This document shows, one piece after another, positions 52,887 through 64,000 of a stretch of DNA of 64,000 nucleotides. Origin of the DNA: Casuarina equisetifolia (taxonomy: Eukaryota > Streptophyta > Magnoliopsida > Fagales > Casuarinaceae); contig CM052360.1 of the NCBI GenBank assembly GCA_028551475.1, forward strand, positions 1,910,501 through 1,974,500. The letters run 5' to 3'. The position numbers were made by a program, and so were the translations under genes. Each line of letters begins with the position of its first letter. Position 1 is the stretch's first letter. The notes below the pieces were generated by a model. The model was given only the letters and a program-made list of their open reading frames with translations, was not told the DNA's origin and did not search any database.

Positions 52887-55805
52887 CCAATAGCAATTAC
52901 ATGTCAGCCATGGATGATCACTTTGTGTTGTGGATTCAGCAAATACATATCATATTACCTTATGGGTGGAAATCTGGAGAATTCAGCTTCTTAATACAAA
53001 GATCCATTTTCTACTAAACTATGTGGTTCTTTCCTTTTCTGAAATTGTCTTTACTCTCTTTGGAAAGTGTTACAGATTTCTATGCTTGGTATATAATACT
53101 GAGCCCTCTGCTTTGGAATTTCCACTGCCCCTAGCTATGCCTCTTGGGACAAATGTTTACTTTTATCTTCTGTTATCACTGACCTTTGGGGATGCAGATT
53201 TGGAAACAGCTTTTGGATGAGCCAAGAATTGAGAGTACACTAAATTCCCGAGTGGCTTACAACTGTTTTGCGGTGATCGCTTGATTTAGCAGATGAGGCT
53301 TGGAATTTAGTGTTGAAAGTTCTTTCAATATGGCGTCTTTTAAGGAACTGTCTCTGCTTTGTCATTTTTGGCGTTATTGGGAATTGGAAGGGAATAAATT
53401 AATTATGTTTAGTCATAATTGCTTTTCACTTGTCAATTTTTTGGTCTAATATATTTTTTATATGTTTAAATGTCAAAACTTTTAACAATCATTCTGATAA
53501 AAAATATATTATATTTTTAAATATAATATTAGAGCTTAAGTTCAAGTTAATATTTTACTATGGTCTCCATCTTGGGGATGTCCACTTGTAGATAAGTTCA
53601 TACTCAAGAGATGTTAAATAGTTATATGATACAGATAATATTTGATATGATATTATTTTTATATAATAATTGATTTTAAGAGATCTTAATCTGACATTGT
53701 TTTTTAGGTGGAGAGGAAATTGAATTTTTTTTCAAACATAATACTAGAGTTAGTTTAACAAATGTTATTCTATAACACATTAGATCTTTGTGTTTTGCTT
53801 TTGTATAGTGTTATAAATGTGTTAAGTAGTGATTATTTTTTGTTACTAATTTTATGAATTAAATATCTTTCACATCTTCCTTTGTCTTATAAGGATGTCA
53901 AGACCACATCTAATAAACAAAGAGAGACAGATTTTGGTAAAACCCAAAGGCTGGCTGGCATGAAAATGGTGTAAAATGTATTAATCTTGTGATTTTTGTT
54001 TTGTATTGTGTTGTAAATGTGTTAAATAATTATTATTTTATGTTACTAATATCAAGAATTAAACATCTTCCACATCTTCTTTTGTTTGATAAGAATGTCA
54101 ATTTCACTTTTAGCAAACAAAAAGAGACAGATTTTGATGAAACTCGGAGGCTTGCATGAAAATGGTGTAAAATGTATTAATCTTGTGATCTTTGTTTTAG
54201 GTTATGTTATAAAAGTGTTTAATAGTGATTATTTTATGTTCCTAATACATGAATTAAATATCTTTCACATCTTCCTCTGTCTAATAAGAATGTCAAGACC
54301 ACTTCTAACAAACAAAAAGAGATAGATTTTGATGAAACTCAAAGGCTTGAATGAAAATGGTGCGAAAATGTATTAGTCTAGTGATTTTTGTTCTGTATTA
54401 TGTTATACATGTGTTAAATAGTAATTGTTTTGTGTTATTAAAAACGCGAATTAAACCTCTGCCACATCTTCATCTGTTTGATTAGAATGTCAAGATTACT
54501 TCTAACAAACAAAAAGAAACAAATTTTGATAGAACTCATAGACTTGCACGAAAAATGATGCAAAATGTACCAATCTTAAGATTCAAACCATGCACGGTAT
54601 ATTGAAAAATAATGAGGCTAATCTATGGGCTGATGGATAAAGAAATTAACTGGACAAACAAAGGAATCATTCGGTAATGGGAAGCTCCACGTACACGTGA
54701 TATTCTTTTCTGAACAGATCGGACAAAGGAATTGATAACAACAAAGCAAAATGATCTAATTAATGTACCAATTCCAATGATATGCTCACATTTACTTTGG
54801 ACCTATTAATATCAAGGCTATATAGAGTCTTAGAGGACAAAAGTTTGATATAAAAAATTAGATAGTATGAGTTGACCTTTGAATTGGATGCTTAAGATTT
54901 CTAATACGTTAACACCTTCAATTCTTATTTAATGTTAAGCCTAATCATATATGCTAAATATGTGAGAAAATATTGAGAAAAAAAAAAGTATTACATGAAA
55001 AAATATATTTAAATATAAAAATATAATACTAACTTATTTTTTATTTTAATATTACAACTTATGCACACAAAGTATAACTCATGGTTAGAGTCTTGGCTAA
55101 CTCACCATTAGCTTCTAAATTATTATAAAAATAAATTATATAAACACATGAACATGTAGATCAAATTATAAAGACATAAAAGACATAATATTTAAGATAA
55201 TTCAAATTAACATAATGGCCCACATCCACCATCATTAACACAACTGCCAATTCCTTTTTTATTTAGTTTTTGCAAAAGAATGTAAATGTATTATTTACAA
55301 TGTTATACACAACTATTCTTAATATACGTGATAACTTCTTGATAAGTATTTACATATATATTGGACTTTATGTTGGCTAATTATTATTGTTCTCACAATG
55401 TGGGCTAAAGGTTCTTACTTTCATAACTATGCAATCCTCTCTTTTGCCACAAGTTTTTTAATGTTTTTTTCTTTTTTAAATTAATAATAAGAGAAATAAT
55501 CATAACTAAATATTCTTATGAATACTTAATAATTTAGAAGAAAATAAAATAATTAAAATATTTGATAATATATATGAATTATATATTGAATATATATATA
55601 AAATAAAATTTTAACTTTATTAAAATTTATTCCAAATTAATAGCATAAACCCATTTTTATAACATCTTTTTTGTTTTTTGGGTTGTCTCTCGTGGGATCA
55701 TAGCAAAGGTAAAGTGCCATGGGAAGCAGAAACGGCTGACTGTACATCCAGTAGAAGTGGGGCCCAGTGGGAGCTTCCAAATCAATCAAGCTCATCCCAG
55801 TCGTC
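52887..55805. other. Intergenic with a 200-bp minisatellite
   Basis: ITPK4 3' sequence extends to perhaps 53400. The four-unit tandem repeat at 53780-54580 is listed separately. 54600-55660 is strongly AT-rich without recognisable genes. From about 55690 the GC content rises into the LARP6 promoter, which contains GTGGGGCCCAGTGGGAGC near 55757. Confidence 0.6.
53780..54580. repeat. Minisatellite-like tandem array, four ~200-bp diverged units
   Basis: Equivalent points (GTGTTAAATA or variant) recur at 53819, 54019, 54215 and 54411, giving spacings of 200, 196 and 196. Each unit contains GAATTAAA.ATCTT.CACATCTTC, AAGAATGTCAAGACCACTTC, AACAAACAAAAAGAGACAGA and TTTTGATGAAACTC, and then TGAAAATGGTGTAAAATGTA. 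The units differ by many substitutions, so the array is not recent. Unit boundaries are approximate. Confidence 0.9.
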
Positions 55806-55813
55806 TATAAATA
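55806..55813 (+). promoter_or_regulatory. TATA box of the LARP6 gene
   Basis: TATAAATA lies 135 bases upstream of the ATG in a locally GC-rich region. It is well placed for a transcription start near 55840. Confidence 0.65.
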
Positions 55814-55940
55814 ATTGACCGCCGGAGTCACTTTAGGCCCGAGAAGTCCTCTCCATTGTCTCGTCGCCCTCTCCGGGGCTCTATCCAGTGAAACCCTAGC
55901 GAGCAAGCAATCGAAAAATCAAGATCAAAGGGAAAAAAAT

Positions 55941-58900
55941 ATGGCGCAAGAACTAGCAGGCCTTGAAGCTCCTCCCGACTGTTCTCCGCAATCGGATCCA
56001 TCGCTGACTCGTAACGTGTCTTTCAGTCGGCTCAACGCGCAGGCGCCGGAGTTCGTCCCCACGGCTCGCCCCGCCGCTCCCCCGCCCCGTCTGATCGTCC
56101 CTCCTCCTCCCCCTCCCCCGCCCTTTCATCATCACGTGCCGATTCAGGGTCACGTGTCTCCGCACGTGATCCCCGTTCACCACCACCCTCATCCTCGCCA
56201 TGTTCCGGTTCAGGTTCAGTACCATCCGCATCCGCATCCGCATCCTCATCAGGCGCATCAGCATCATCATCATAATCATCACCCTCATCATCAGTTCTAC
56301 GAGCAAGAGGTGGCTCAGCAGGGTCCGATCGAGTCAGATCAGGTTCCCGCTTCTACCAACAAGGGCAAGCTCTCCGAGGAGGCTACTCTTAAGATTCTGA
56401 ATCAGGTGCCTAGAATCAAATGTTAACTCTTGACAGCTTTTTTCTTTTGCGGTTCGTGTTTTGCTAGATTATGTGCTCATTCTGTTTCTTTTTCGGCACG
56501 AGTTATGTGAAATTGATGGTGCAATCGGATGGAATCATCGGCATTCGATCAAACTCTTACATGAACAAATAGTCTTCAAGTGTGCTTTTGCTGCTATTGT
56601 GCACCGGCAAAATTGGGCTTGGAAATAGGACGTTAGCAAAGTAAACATGTGCTCTCGTACTTGTTGATGGAGAAATATAGTCGCACATATTTTCTGGAGG
56701 ATTTCGGTAATGTTTCCGATAGAAGTTCAAACCCCAGTTGGGTTTTGTCGGGAAAAAACCATGTGTGAGAGCTTCATTTCGCGAACTTTTGGGGGATATT
56801 ATGCACGTATCTTGGTGAAACTGTACTATCGATTAGGATGTTTGTTGTTGTGTTTTGGATGTTGTAAATGTGGATGATCATTCTGACATATGAAAGTGGC
56901 TGTGCTCAGCAGTCAAATTTTATATCACGGACTGCAAGTATATTGGCGGCCGGTTCAATTTTCCGTTTTCAGAGCAAATGGCTCCTGGGTTTAAAGTCAA
57001 CATCAATACAACTACTATCAATATGGCTCCAGCAAAAGATTATGCGTGTTTTCTTGGAATCCCATTTTGTTTGGGATGTGTTTGTTTCGGTAGCTAAGAG
57101 TTGTTGTGTATCATCTCCATGAAGTTCAGGAAACTTTATTGGGATTACATTCTGTTTGGACCTAGGGGAAATCAATCTACAAGTGTTAGGTTCGGTATCT
57201 GCTTCAGAAAAAGGTGTTAAAAGATTCGTCCTATGATAGATATCTGTGTTCATGTGTGGTGTAAAGTTGGCATTCAGTGCATGAATTGGTCTATTTGCTC
57301 TTCTTATTTATGGGATATCTTTGGTTTTAATGGATATTTTGTGGTGCAATCTGGAAACCTAATAGTGCAGAAATATAGGCTTGGGAGGGAGGGTGGAAAA
57401 AAAAGAAAACAAAAATTGTCTGATAATTGGTTTCTCATGCATGTTGAAAGAAGTTATATATTGGAGCAAAAAAAATTTTGAAACTGTTACTGGAACGTTT
57501 TGGAAAATTCATAGTATTATTGGCCTGTACGAATTTATCTATGTTTGTCGGGATGGAACATAGACACAACAAATGATCCATTTGGATTTTCATTGGCGCC
57601 TCAAATGATTTCTGTCAAAGGCCCGTGTGATTTGCTATGGAAGGTAACTCCGAAAGGGTTGTTCTATGAGGAAGGATCTTAGTGAGGATATTGTGTTTAA
57701 TATTCTGTTTTGGACTATGTACTTTGCTTGTTGATGTAAGACTCCTTATAGGGATGATGTTTCTATTTTCTTTTGTAACGGTCATTTGGTCTTGATTGTG
57801 TTTTTTTATTTCCCTATCTATTGTTGTTTGTGTAAGTAGAAATCATGTTTTTATTTATTCTAACATTCTAAACGTCTCTTTATTTGAATCTTGCCTTTTG
57901 ATTTTTCCATATGGTATATCAATCTGTAGGTGGAGTACTATTTCAGTGACTTAAACTTGGCTACTACTGATCATTTGATGAGATTCATAAACAAGGATCC
58001 TGAAGGATTTGGTAATATCCACTGCTACTTTATTTTTCTTTCAGCTTTCCATTACATAGTCTGAATTGCCTGTCTGAAAACCCCTTGCATAGTTGATCTG
58101 TGTTCTACCATGCAAATCTTGTCTCCCTTAATCCATGCTGGACTGGAAGTTCCATGTCTTTCTCCACATGCGAAAACAATAAACTCAAACCATACTAATC
58201 CGTCCTGTTTTGATTTTAGTTTCTTTTCTAGATGGAGCTACTGATTTCTGGGTTTTAATTTTTGTGAAGTTTTGGTCAATGATTTATATATGGAGGTCCA
58301 TCAAGCATTTTAAACTTCTCTACTGTTTCTGTCATTCCACAGTGCCTATTTCTGTTGTTGCATCTTTCAAAAAGATTAAGGCTCTTATAAGTAGTCATTC
58401 CCAGCTGGCGACTGTTTTGCGGAACTCATCAAAGCTTGTGAGTTCCTTTATAAGTGTTTGTTTCACATAACTTCTTGTCACATAACTTCTTGTCATGTCC
58501 GTGTTTTACCCTTCATTAAATATTTCCTTGACCCGGAGCAGGTGGTCAGTGAAGATGGAAAGAAAGTTAGACGCCAGCATCCCTTGACTGATTCAGACAT
58601 GGAGGAGTTGCAAGTAAGCTCTATTTCATTTGGTTTATAGTAATTTTACTTTTTGTTGTTAGAGATGATTGCCTTTGCCATTTTTACCATTCTTCTGTTT
58701 CTTTTAAGTCAACGAGTAATTTAAAAAAATTGAATGTTTTGCAAAATGACATGTATTTATCTGTGAGGCTATCTCTGATCTTGCCAGTTTATGGGAGGGC
58801 TCATAACTATGTCATTGTTGTTCAAATTGATTGTTCTTATAAGTTTTTGAGAACTGAACTTTGATGTTCCTCATTATTTAATGCTTTTTTGGAACTGCAG

Positions 58901-61235
58901 TCCCGCATTGTTGTTGCTGAAAACTTGCCCGAGGATCATTGCCACCAAAATCTCATGAAGGTCTTCTCTGCCGTGGGAAGGTAACAAGACCATCACTACT
59001 GGAGAAATCAATAATTCTTTGCTTGTTACAAATTTTAGCACAGGCTTTCCTAGAAGGTCAATATCATATTGATTTGTCCTTTGGCAGTGTGAAGACAATT
59101 CGCACCTGTCAGCCTCTGAGCTCCAATGGAGGAGCTTCTTCAGGATCCAGATCAGGAAAATCTGAAGGTTTGCTTTTCAGTAACAAGGTAAGCATGCAGG
59201 CAAACATATTGCCTCGGAGCAGGTTATTTTTTATGGTTCTTTTGAAAGTTTTAGTATTGCTTCATTAGGGTGGAAGTCATTCTATGTCACAAACTATGTT
59301 TGTTTGATGGCATTTTTGAAATTGATGTCATTCTTGAAAGTTTTACCTATGTTTGCTTCATTAGTGTTTGTTTGATCTGTAAACTATGTTTGTTCCTGAA
59401 TTTTTTTGACAGTAAAAGTAAGAGAAGAGAGAAGAAGGGGATGGGGAGGGGGGTGTTAGGTTTACAGGTGTCCTGTGCATTAGGTACAGTTGGGTGACTA
59501 TTACTACTCCTCCGACCAATCTGTATTTACAAAGATGACTGATTGGTGTTTGGAGGTGCACGCTTATTCAATGACTGCTTGTGTGGTGGTCCATATTGTA
59601 TGGATCCTCTCTCTTAGGAGTTAATAGTATAGGCTGGGAGTTTCAAATTCACTGGTTTGAATTACGTATCTGTAGGTTAAGTGGGCTTTAAAGAAGCTTC
59701 ACCACTCGCCTTTTCAGTAGTTACCATAGGATTTCTCTGGTTTGTGATAATTTCCTTATGAAACATGTAACCTTTTCCCTTACATGAGTTATTGTTGCTG
59801 AATCTAACTCTCTTAGAGGAAGCTATGCTAGTTTAAAACAGACTATCATCTAAACTTGATATTACGAGGAAATCATACTCAGTGAAGTAAATTGTCATAT
59901 TTTGGACTATTTCATTTTTCTCTTTTCTGTTAAATCTTGATCCAACAATAATCATTTTACTATGAGAATCTAATACTGGAAGCCTTCATTTCATATGTAG
60001 TGGCATGCTTTTGTGGAATATGAATCCGTTGAGCTGGCTGAGAAAGCAGTGAGTACTTTCTTTTCTGATTACGCAACGTTAATTTATTCGTATTGATCAG
60101 TCTGCCATATATGTGAGCCATATGCATGAGTTAATTCTATTTTTGCAGGTTGTGGAGCTGAATGATGAAGGAAACTGGAGGAGTGGCCTTAGGGTCCGAT
60201 TAATGCATAGACGCATGGTATGTGCAAATACGGAACCATTTTCTTCTTTGTGCTTTGTCTGCAATTCTGTTAGTGTAGCAGGAGCTTGTCTTTTCAACAA
60301 AAGACTACAAATAAATGATGAAATTTGCTATTAAAGTGCAAAGAATAACATGCGGACAAAAAGATGGGAAGGTAGTTTATCTGCCAAAAATCACGTTGCT
60401 TTTTACCTAGACGTCTATCGTTGGGTAAAGGTATGACCTAACACAAATCATGAGATGAAGAAACTGAAACAAAAGAGCATGTGTGTGAAAGTTTAACATG
60501 CATATGCAATATGGAATAAAGTTACAATCTAACACAAATCGCGAGATGTAGAAATTAAAATAGAGAGTGTGTGTTGCTCGTGCAATCTAGGTTGGTCTCA
60601 AAACTGGGAAGGCTGCTTGTTATATTTTCTTTACAATTACCAATTCTTAGCCACGGTTGATAGAGCCAGCTGGGTGTGAGTGAAACTTTGGTGTGTTAAT
60701 TTCTGGATTAGTCCATTGACATCTTTGCAAATTTTTGAACCCAGTCGAAGCCTTCAGGGCGAGGGAAGAAAGGGCATGATGGGGAAACAAGCTTCGAGGA
60801 AGATGATACTTCTACGTCTGATCAGCAGCAAAGTGAGAGACAATTGGAGTATCCTTACCAGCAGTCTGATGCCAATCCTTACGACTATACTGTAAGTTTC
60901 AGTGTATTCACATAAGGAATTTTTGGTAATTGCCGTACAAGAAAGCCTTTCTAATCCTTTTACGTTTTAATTCTTGCGTATAGGGGGAGGAGCATGTGAA
61001 TGAAAAGGATGGTGGACAGAGGAGGGGCCGAGGCCGCAGCAGGGGCAAGGGACGTGGGCGGGGTCAACACCACCACAATAACCGTGGAAATCACGTGGGA
61101 ACTCCGCCTTCAAATAATACAAGCAACATTGAGGCCCCAACAGTAACCAAGCAGCCGCCAGGGCCCCGGATGCCAGACGGCACGAGAGGATTTTCAATGG
61201 GGCGGGGAAAACCAGTTCCTGTGAATATTGGTTAA
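55941..61235 (+). CDS. La-related protein 6, PAM2-containing type (LARP6B/C)
   Basis: This RNA-binding protein binds poly(A)-binding protein through PAM2 and acts in mRNA localisation, translation or stability. Ten exons: 55941-56405, 57930-58011, 58343-58437, 58542-58613, 58901-58980, 59088-59187, 60001-60048, 60149-60217, 60745-60891 and 60984-61235. They give 1410 nt, or 469 residues. The start ATG 55941 (MAQELAGLEAP) was preferred although the frame is open upstream. Domains in order are PAM2 (SRLNAQAPEFVPT, ~29-41), Pro then His/Pro repeats (~50-125), La motif (~140-230, VEYYFSDLNLATTDHLMRFI, VPISVVASFKKIKAL), RRM (~239-337, SRIVVAENLPEDH, WHAFVEYESVELAEKAV), an acidic Gln/Tyr linker, an RGRGRSRGKGRGRGQ-type basic tail and a conserved-looking PGPRMPDGTRGFSMGRGKP end. 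The La and RRM pair is complete. Confidence 0.95.
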
Positions 61236-62313
61236 TTACTTGGTCTTCTACATAAAATGGAGAAGGTTTTCTTATATGTGTGCCTGCAAGTGTTGGTTTG
61301 GAAGGAGAGAGCTGTCCTGTTGTGTGATCTTGATGGCGGGGTTTTACAAGGGCTGTCAATCCATGGTAGCTTGAAAGAGGGTTCGAATCAGCAGTATGAG
61401 TTGAGTACTTTTCATATTTGCGTTGGTTTCTGTTGTAATTCGGTAAGGATGACCTAGAAAACAAAATGCTGTCCCTTTTTTATTCTTTTTAATGTAGAGA
61501 GGAGGGGAAAACAAATAGTGGGGGTCACTAATATAGATAAAATGTGAGTGAAGAAAGGACATTGCAATATAAAACTCTTCATTACATTAATTTTGTGCCC
61601 ACTCTCTCTCTCACTCTCTTTCCGACCCTTGTTTTGAATTCCCAGAACCAGTTTTCACAAGACTTCAAATTGTAGAAATCAATGTCATCTCCTTCCTACC
61701 TCTAACCTCGTGGGCATTGTGTCGGAAAGTATGAGGAGATAGCATATATAAGCTATTATTAAGTTAGGTTATGGGTTGACTTTGATATTGTCTATCAGCT
61801 TGAGTATCAATCCAAAAGATTAATTCAATGAATGGAGATCAGATTCTCTTGTATGGTCAGGTACTTTCACTCACTTTTTCCAATGTGGGAGGAAGACTTT
61901 CTTGGATGTTTTATTTGTGACAGTAGTAAATCCTGGATGTTCTTTTGGCATTATTTGGAAAAAACACCACTGAAGACTAAGGAATCTTTATAGAAACGAC
62001 ATTACACCTGCGTATAAATCACCGAGTATTACAAATTTATTTGAGTGGATTGGCGTTATTCATCTTATCATCATCATCATCATCATCATCTTGTTTGGAT
62101 TGAATCTTTCTCCACCAGAACTTTGATGCCTTTATTCATTCTTCATTAATGAGTCGGACGGTAGAGCGTATGTTTGACATTCTTCGGTGTCGTTTTCACG
62201 GGTTGTGCTGCGCACAGTTTTGCATCGTTTGGTGAGGTCATGGATAAGGTGGGTCACAAATCCTTTGAAGAGAATCGAGAGAATACGTATAGAGACCAAT
62301 GATGACATCAATT
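61236..62313. other. Intergenic, LARP6 3' side to tRNA
   Basis: This holds the presumed LARP6 3' UTR (to perhaps 61580), a (TCT/CTCTCT) pyrimidine tract near 61600 and an (ATC)n microsatellite at about 62066-62091. No other gene was seen. Confidence 0.6.
62066..62091. repeat. (TCA)n microsatellite
   Basis: Eight or so TCA triplets lie in the spacer before the tRNA gene. Confidence 0.85.
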
Positions 62314-62387
62314 GGCCTATTAGCTCAGTTGGTTAGAGCGTCGTGCTAATAACGCGAAGGTCGCAGGTTCGAGACCTGCATGGGCCA
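62314..62387 (+). tRNA. tRNA-Ile (anticodon AAT)
   Basis: This is a 74-base cloverleaf. The acceptor stem GGCCTAT/ATGGGCC has a T-G wobble at pair 5-68 where most plant copies have C-G. The D arm with box A is TAGCTCAGTTGG, the anticodon stem TCGTG/CGCGA has loop CTAATAA (anticodon AAT at 62348-62350), and the T arm is GCAGG-TTCGAGA-CCTGC (box B). The discriminator is A and there is no encoded CCA. T runs at 62395-62411 can end Pol III transcription. There is no intron. Confidence 0.97.
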
Positions 62388-62394
62388 AAATGTC

Positions 62395-62411
62395 ATTTTG
62401 ATTTTTATTTA
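62395..62411 (+). terminator. Pol III terminator of tRNA-Ile
   Basis: Runs of four and five T (CATTTTGATTTTTATTT) follow 8-20 bases after the tRNA end, the usual RNA polymerase III stop. Confidence 0.7.
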
Positions 62412-62673
62412 TTTTTAAAAATCTTAATTTTCCTTTCTAAAGAAAAGAAACCAAAAGGTAGTTAACCATCTTAACTGAAATCCAACAAAATTCAAATTTG
62501 AAAAATATGATTCCAAATTCATCCAAAAAAATCATATAAAAATTCATCCAAATTCCTCTCCACCTAAAAAAAGCCGACGCCCCCATATAATCTCTTCCCC
62601 TCAATTCACACTTCAAATTCGCTTCAATTTCTCAGCCAACAAACAAACAAATCCGCACCGCAAAGCCTAAACT

Positions 62674-64000
62674 ATGGTGGACTTACAACCACCGCCTCCC
62701 AACTCTTACCAGGTGGTCCCACTTCCTCCTCCTCCTTCTCCTGCTCCTCCTCCGCCTCAGTCAGCGCCGGCGCCTTCCAAGCCCGCATTCGCTTTCCCTC
62801 AGCGGCCTCCCATACGCGTCACCTCCGAGTTCGACAGTGAGAGCTCCGTTTTCTTCAACAGAATCTCCTGTAAGTTCCTCGACTCCCTCGCCAAGCTCAA
62901 GCTCTCCTTCCAGAACGACAGCAAGGGAGGGATCCGAAGCCCGCAAGTCAGCTTCATTTCCAAGTACTTGTCCATCCATTACGATGCCGAGGAGCAAAAT
63001 GCTCTCCTCAAGACCTCTCTCCAGCTCGGCCCTAGGTTGCAGCTTACTGCCGCTCACGATGTCAAGGTCCGGAAAACACTCCCGTCTTTCCTCCAATTAT
63101 GATCTTGCTCGTTCTTTTCGACTCTTTTGAACGGAATTGTTCAGTTATCGATGTCAATCTTTCGTAGATGGTGACTTAACGTCCTGCTAAAATTTGCGAT
63201 AGTGAGTTTATACATTCTTGACGAGATTATGTGCCGTCGAGGGTGAGGGTAAAAGTTTAAAATTATTGATGGCATGACTTACAGTCGGTTTCTTTTTTCT
63301 TGTATGTTCATCGGGAAAACCTTGGCGTAAGATATTTTGCAGTCAGCTTTCTAGTAATGCTTATTGAGCTCCATGTCTTCATTTTGCTACGATGCCTGTA
63401 ATATCTTTTGATTTTCATTCTTCAGGAACAACAAGGGGAAATCTCGTTGTTGGCAAACCTTGCTGATCCAGGCTATGCATTGCAGTTGTCATCTGTAGTT
63501 CCAGCTGTCTGTGCGGTGAGTATAAAATGTGTCATCTTATCATTTTTTTGTGGCCAAATTCTGGATTTTTGGGGATGTGGTACCTTGACTGGTAACCTGA
63601 TTGTGCAGCCTACAGCAACCCTTAAATTTCCTCTTGGTGAAGTCTCGTTTGAGGAACAGGATGATGAAGAAGAAAGGAGGACAGTGGCTATAAGTGGGGC
63701 TCTTAAAGGCCAAATTTTGAATGGAGTTTGCACTGCTTTATACAAAAATGAAGAGTTGAACCTAAGATACTCCTACAAGGTTTCCATTTTTCTAAACTTT
63801 GATTTCCACACCAACCCCTCCAACACCCCCCCCCCCCCCCCCCAAAACAATAATTCCTTTTGATACAACTGCTAGATGGCTGGAAATGCTATTCCCTTCT
63901 GACCTGTGGGGTTTTTTGAATTTAGCCCCTTCCTTTTCCATCTTTCATGGGTTCGTCTTTTTGGATTATTTCATTTAACGTATGGACTTATTCTAGGATG
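62674..64000 (+). CDS. OEP37: Outer envelope pore protein 37 (OEP37), 5' part
   Basis: This is a beta-barrel cation-selective channel of the chloroplast outer envelope. The gene is cut by the right edge. Exons seen are 62674-63066, 63426-63515 and 63609-63779 (218 residues, all phase 0). The start MVDLQPPPPNSYQ opens a ~40-residue Pro-rich N-terminus without a cleavable transit peptide, as expected for an outer-envelope protein. RPPIRVTSEFDSESSVFFNRISCKFLDSLAKLKLSFQND, PQVSFISKYLSIHYD, LGPRLQLTAAHDVKEQQGE, ATLKFPLGEVSFEEQDDEEE and NEELNLRYSYK match the family. Alternating hydrophobic/polar strands fit a barrel. A run of 18 C lies in the following intron (63826-63843). Later exons are outside the window. 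Confidence 0.93.
63826..63843. repeat. Poly(C) tract (18 C)
   Basis: An uninterrupted C run lies in the OEP37 intron after exon 3. Such tracts are length-unstable and error-prone in sequencing. Confidence 0.9.

Noticed and set aside
55815-55940. In-frame upstream extension of LARP6 exon 1
   Set aside because: It lacks an ATG, overlaps the region just after the TATA box and is better read as 5' UTR; MAQELAGLEAP looks like the genuine start.

Overview
The window is nuclear DNA of a flowering plant, most likely a woody or otherwise non-Brassicaceae eudicot. The genes carry many short AT-rich GT-AG introns, several products have chloroplast targeting leaders, and a plant-type tRNA-Ile and a MIR827 hairpin are present. 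Ten protein genes are firmly recognised or modelled exon by exon with consistent reading phase, four more small or single-exon genes are supported less strongly, and the intervening DNA is AT-rich and repeat-bearing.

Left part (1-9.3 kb, all minus strand): the 5' half of an ADP-glucose pyrophosphorylase small-subunit-like gene (APS2 type) running off the left edge, lumazine synthase (riboflavin pathway), and a small Gly/Cys-rich single-pass membrane protein. Centre-left (11-27 kb): DapB-type dihydrodipicolinate reductase (lysine pathway), poly(ADP-ribose) glycohydrolase and an MRL7/MRL7-like plastid biogenesis factor on the plus strand, then a secreted Cys-rich beta-trefoil-like protein on the minus strand. 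DapB and MRL7-like are each preceded by a diverged copy of the same promoter/leader block.

Centre (27-39 kb): a MIR827 locus, diverged tandem and dispersed repeats, a 108-residue plant-specific protein and a 682-residue intron-less Ser-rich plant-specific protein, both on the minus strand. Right part (40-64 kb, plus strand): uridine nucleosidase URH1, inositol-phosphate kinase ITPK4, a four-unit ~200-bp minisatellite, the La-related protein LARP6 (PAM2-bearing type), tRNA-Ile(AAT), and the first three exons of chloroplast outer-envelope pore OEP37, which leaves the window at the right edge.

From memory of Arabidopsis, OEP37, LARP6B, ITPK4, the two plant-specific genes, DapB2 and lumazine synthase lie close together on chromosome 2 (At2g439xx-At2g440xx), MIR827 sits next to the paralogous DapB1 on chromosome 3, and PARG lies near MRL7L in another chromosome 2 segment. 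The window therefore looks like an ancestral gene order that Arabidopsis has split. The genes do not form one pathway. Themes are plastid metabolism and biogenesis (APS2, lumazine synthase, DapB, MRL7L, OEP37) and phosphate/inositol-phosphate signalling (MIR827, ITPK4). No complete transposon, CRISPR array or bacterial-type operon was seen.
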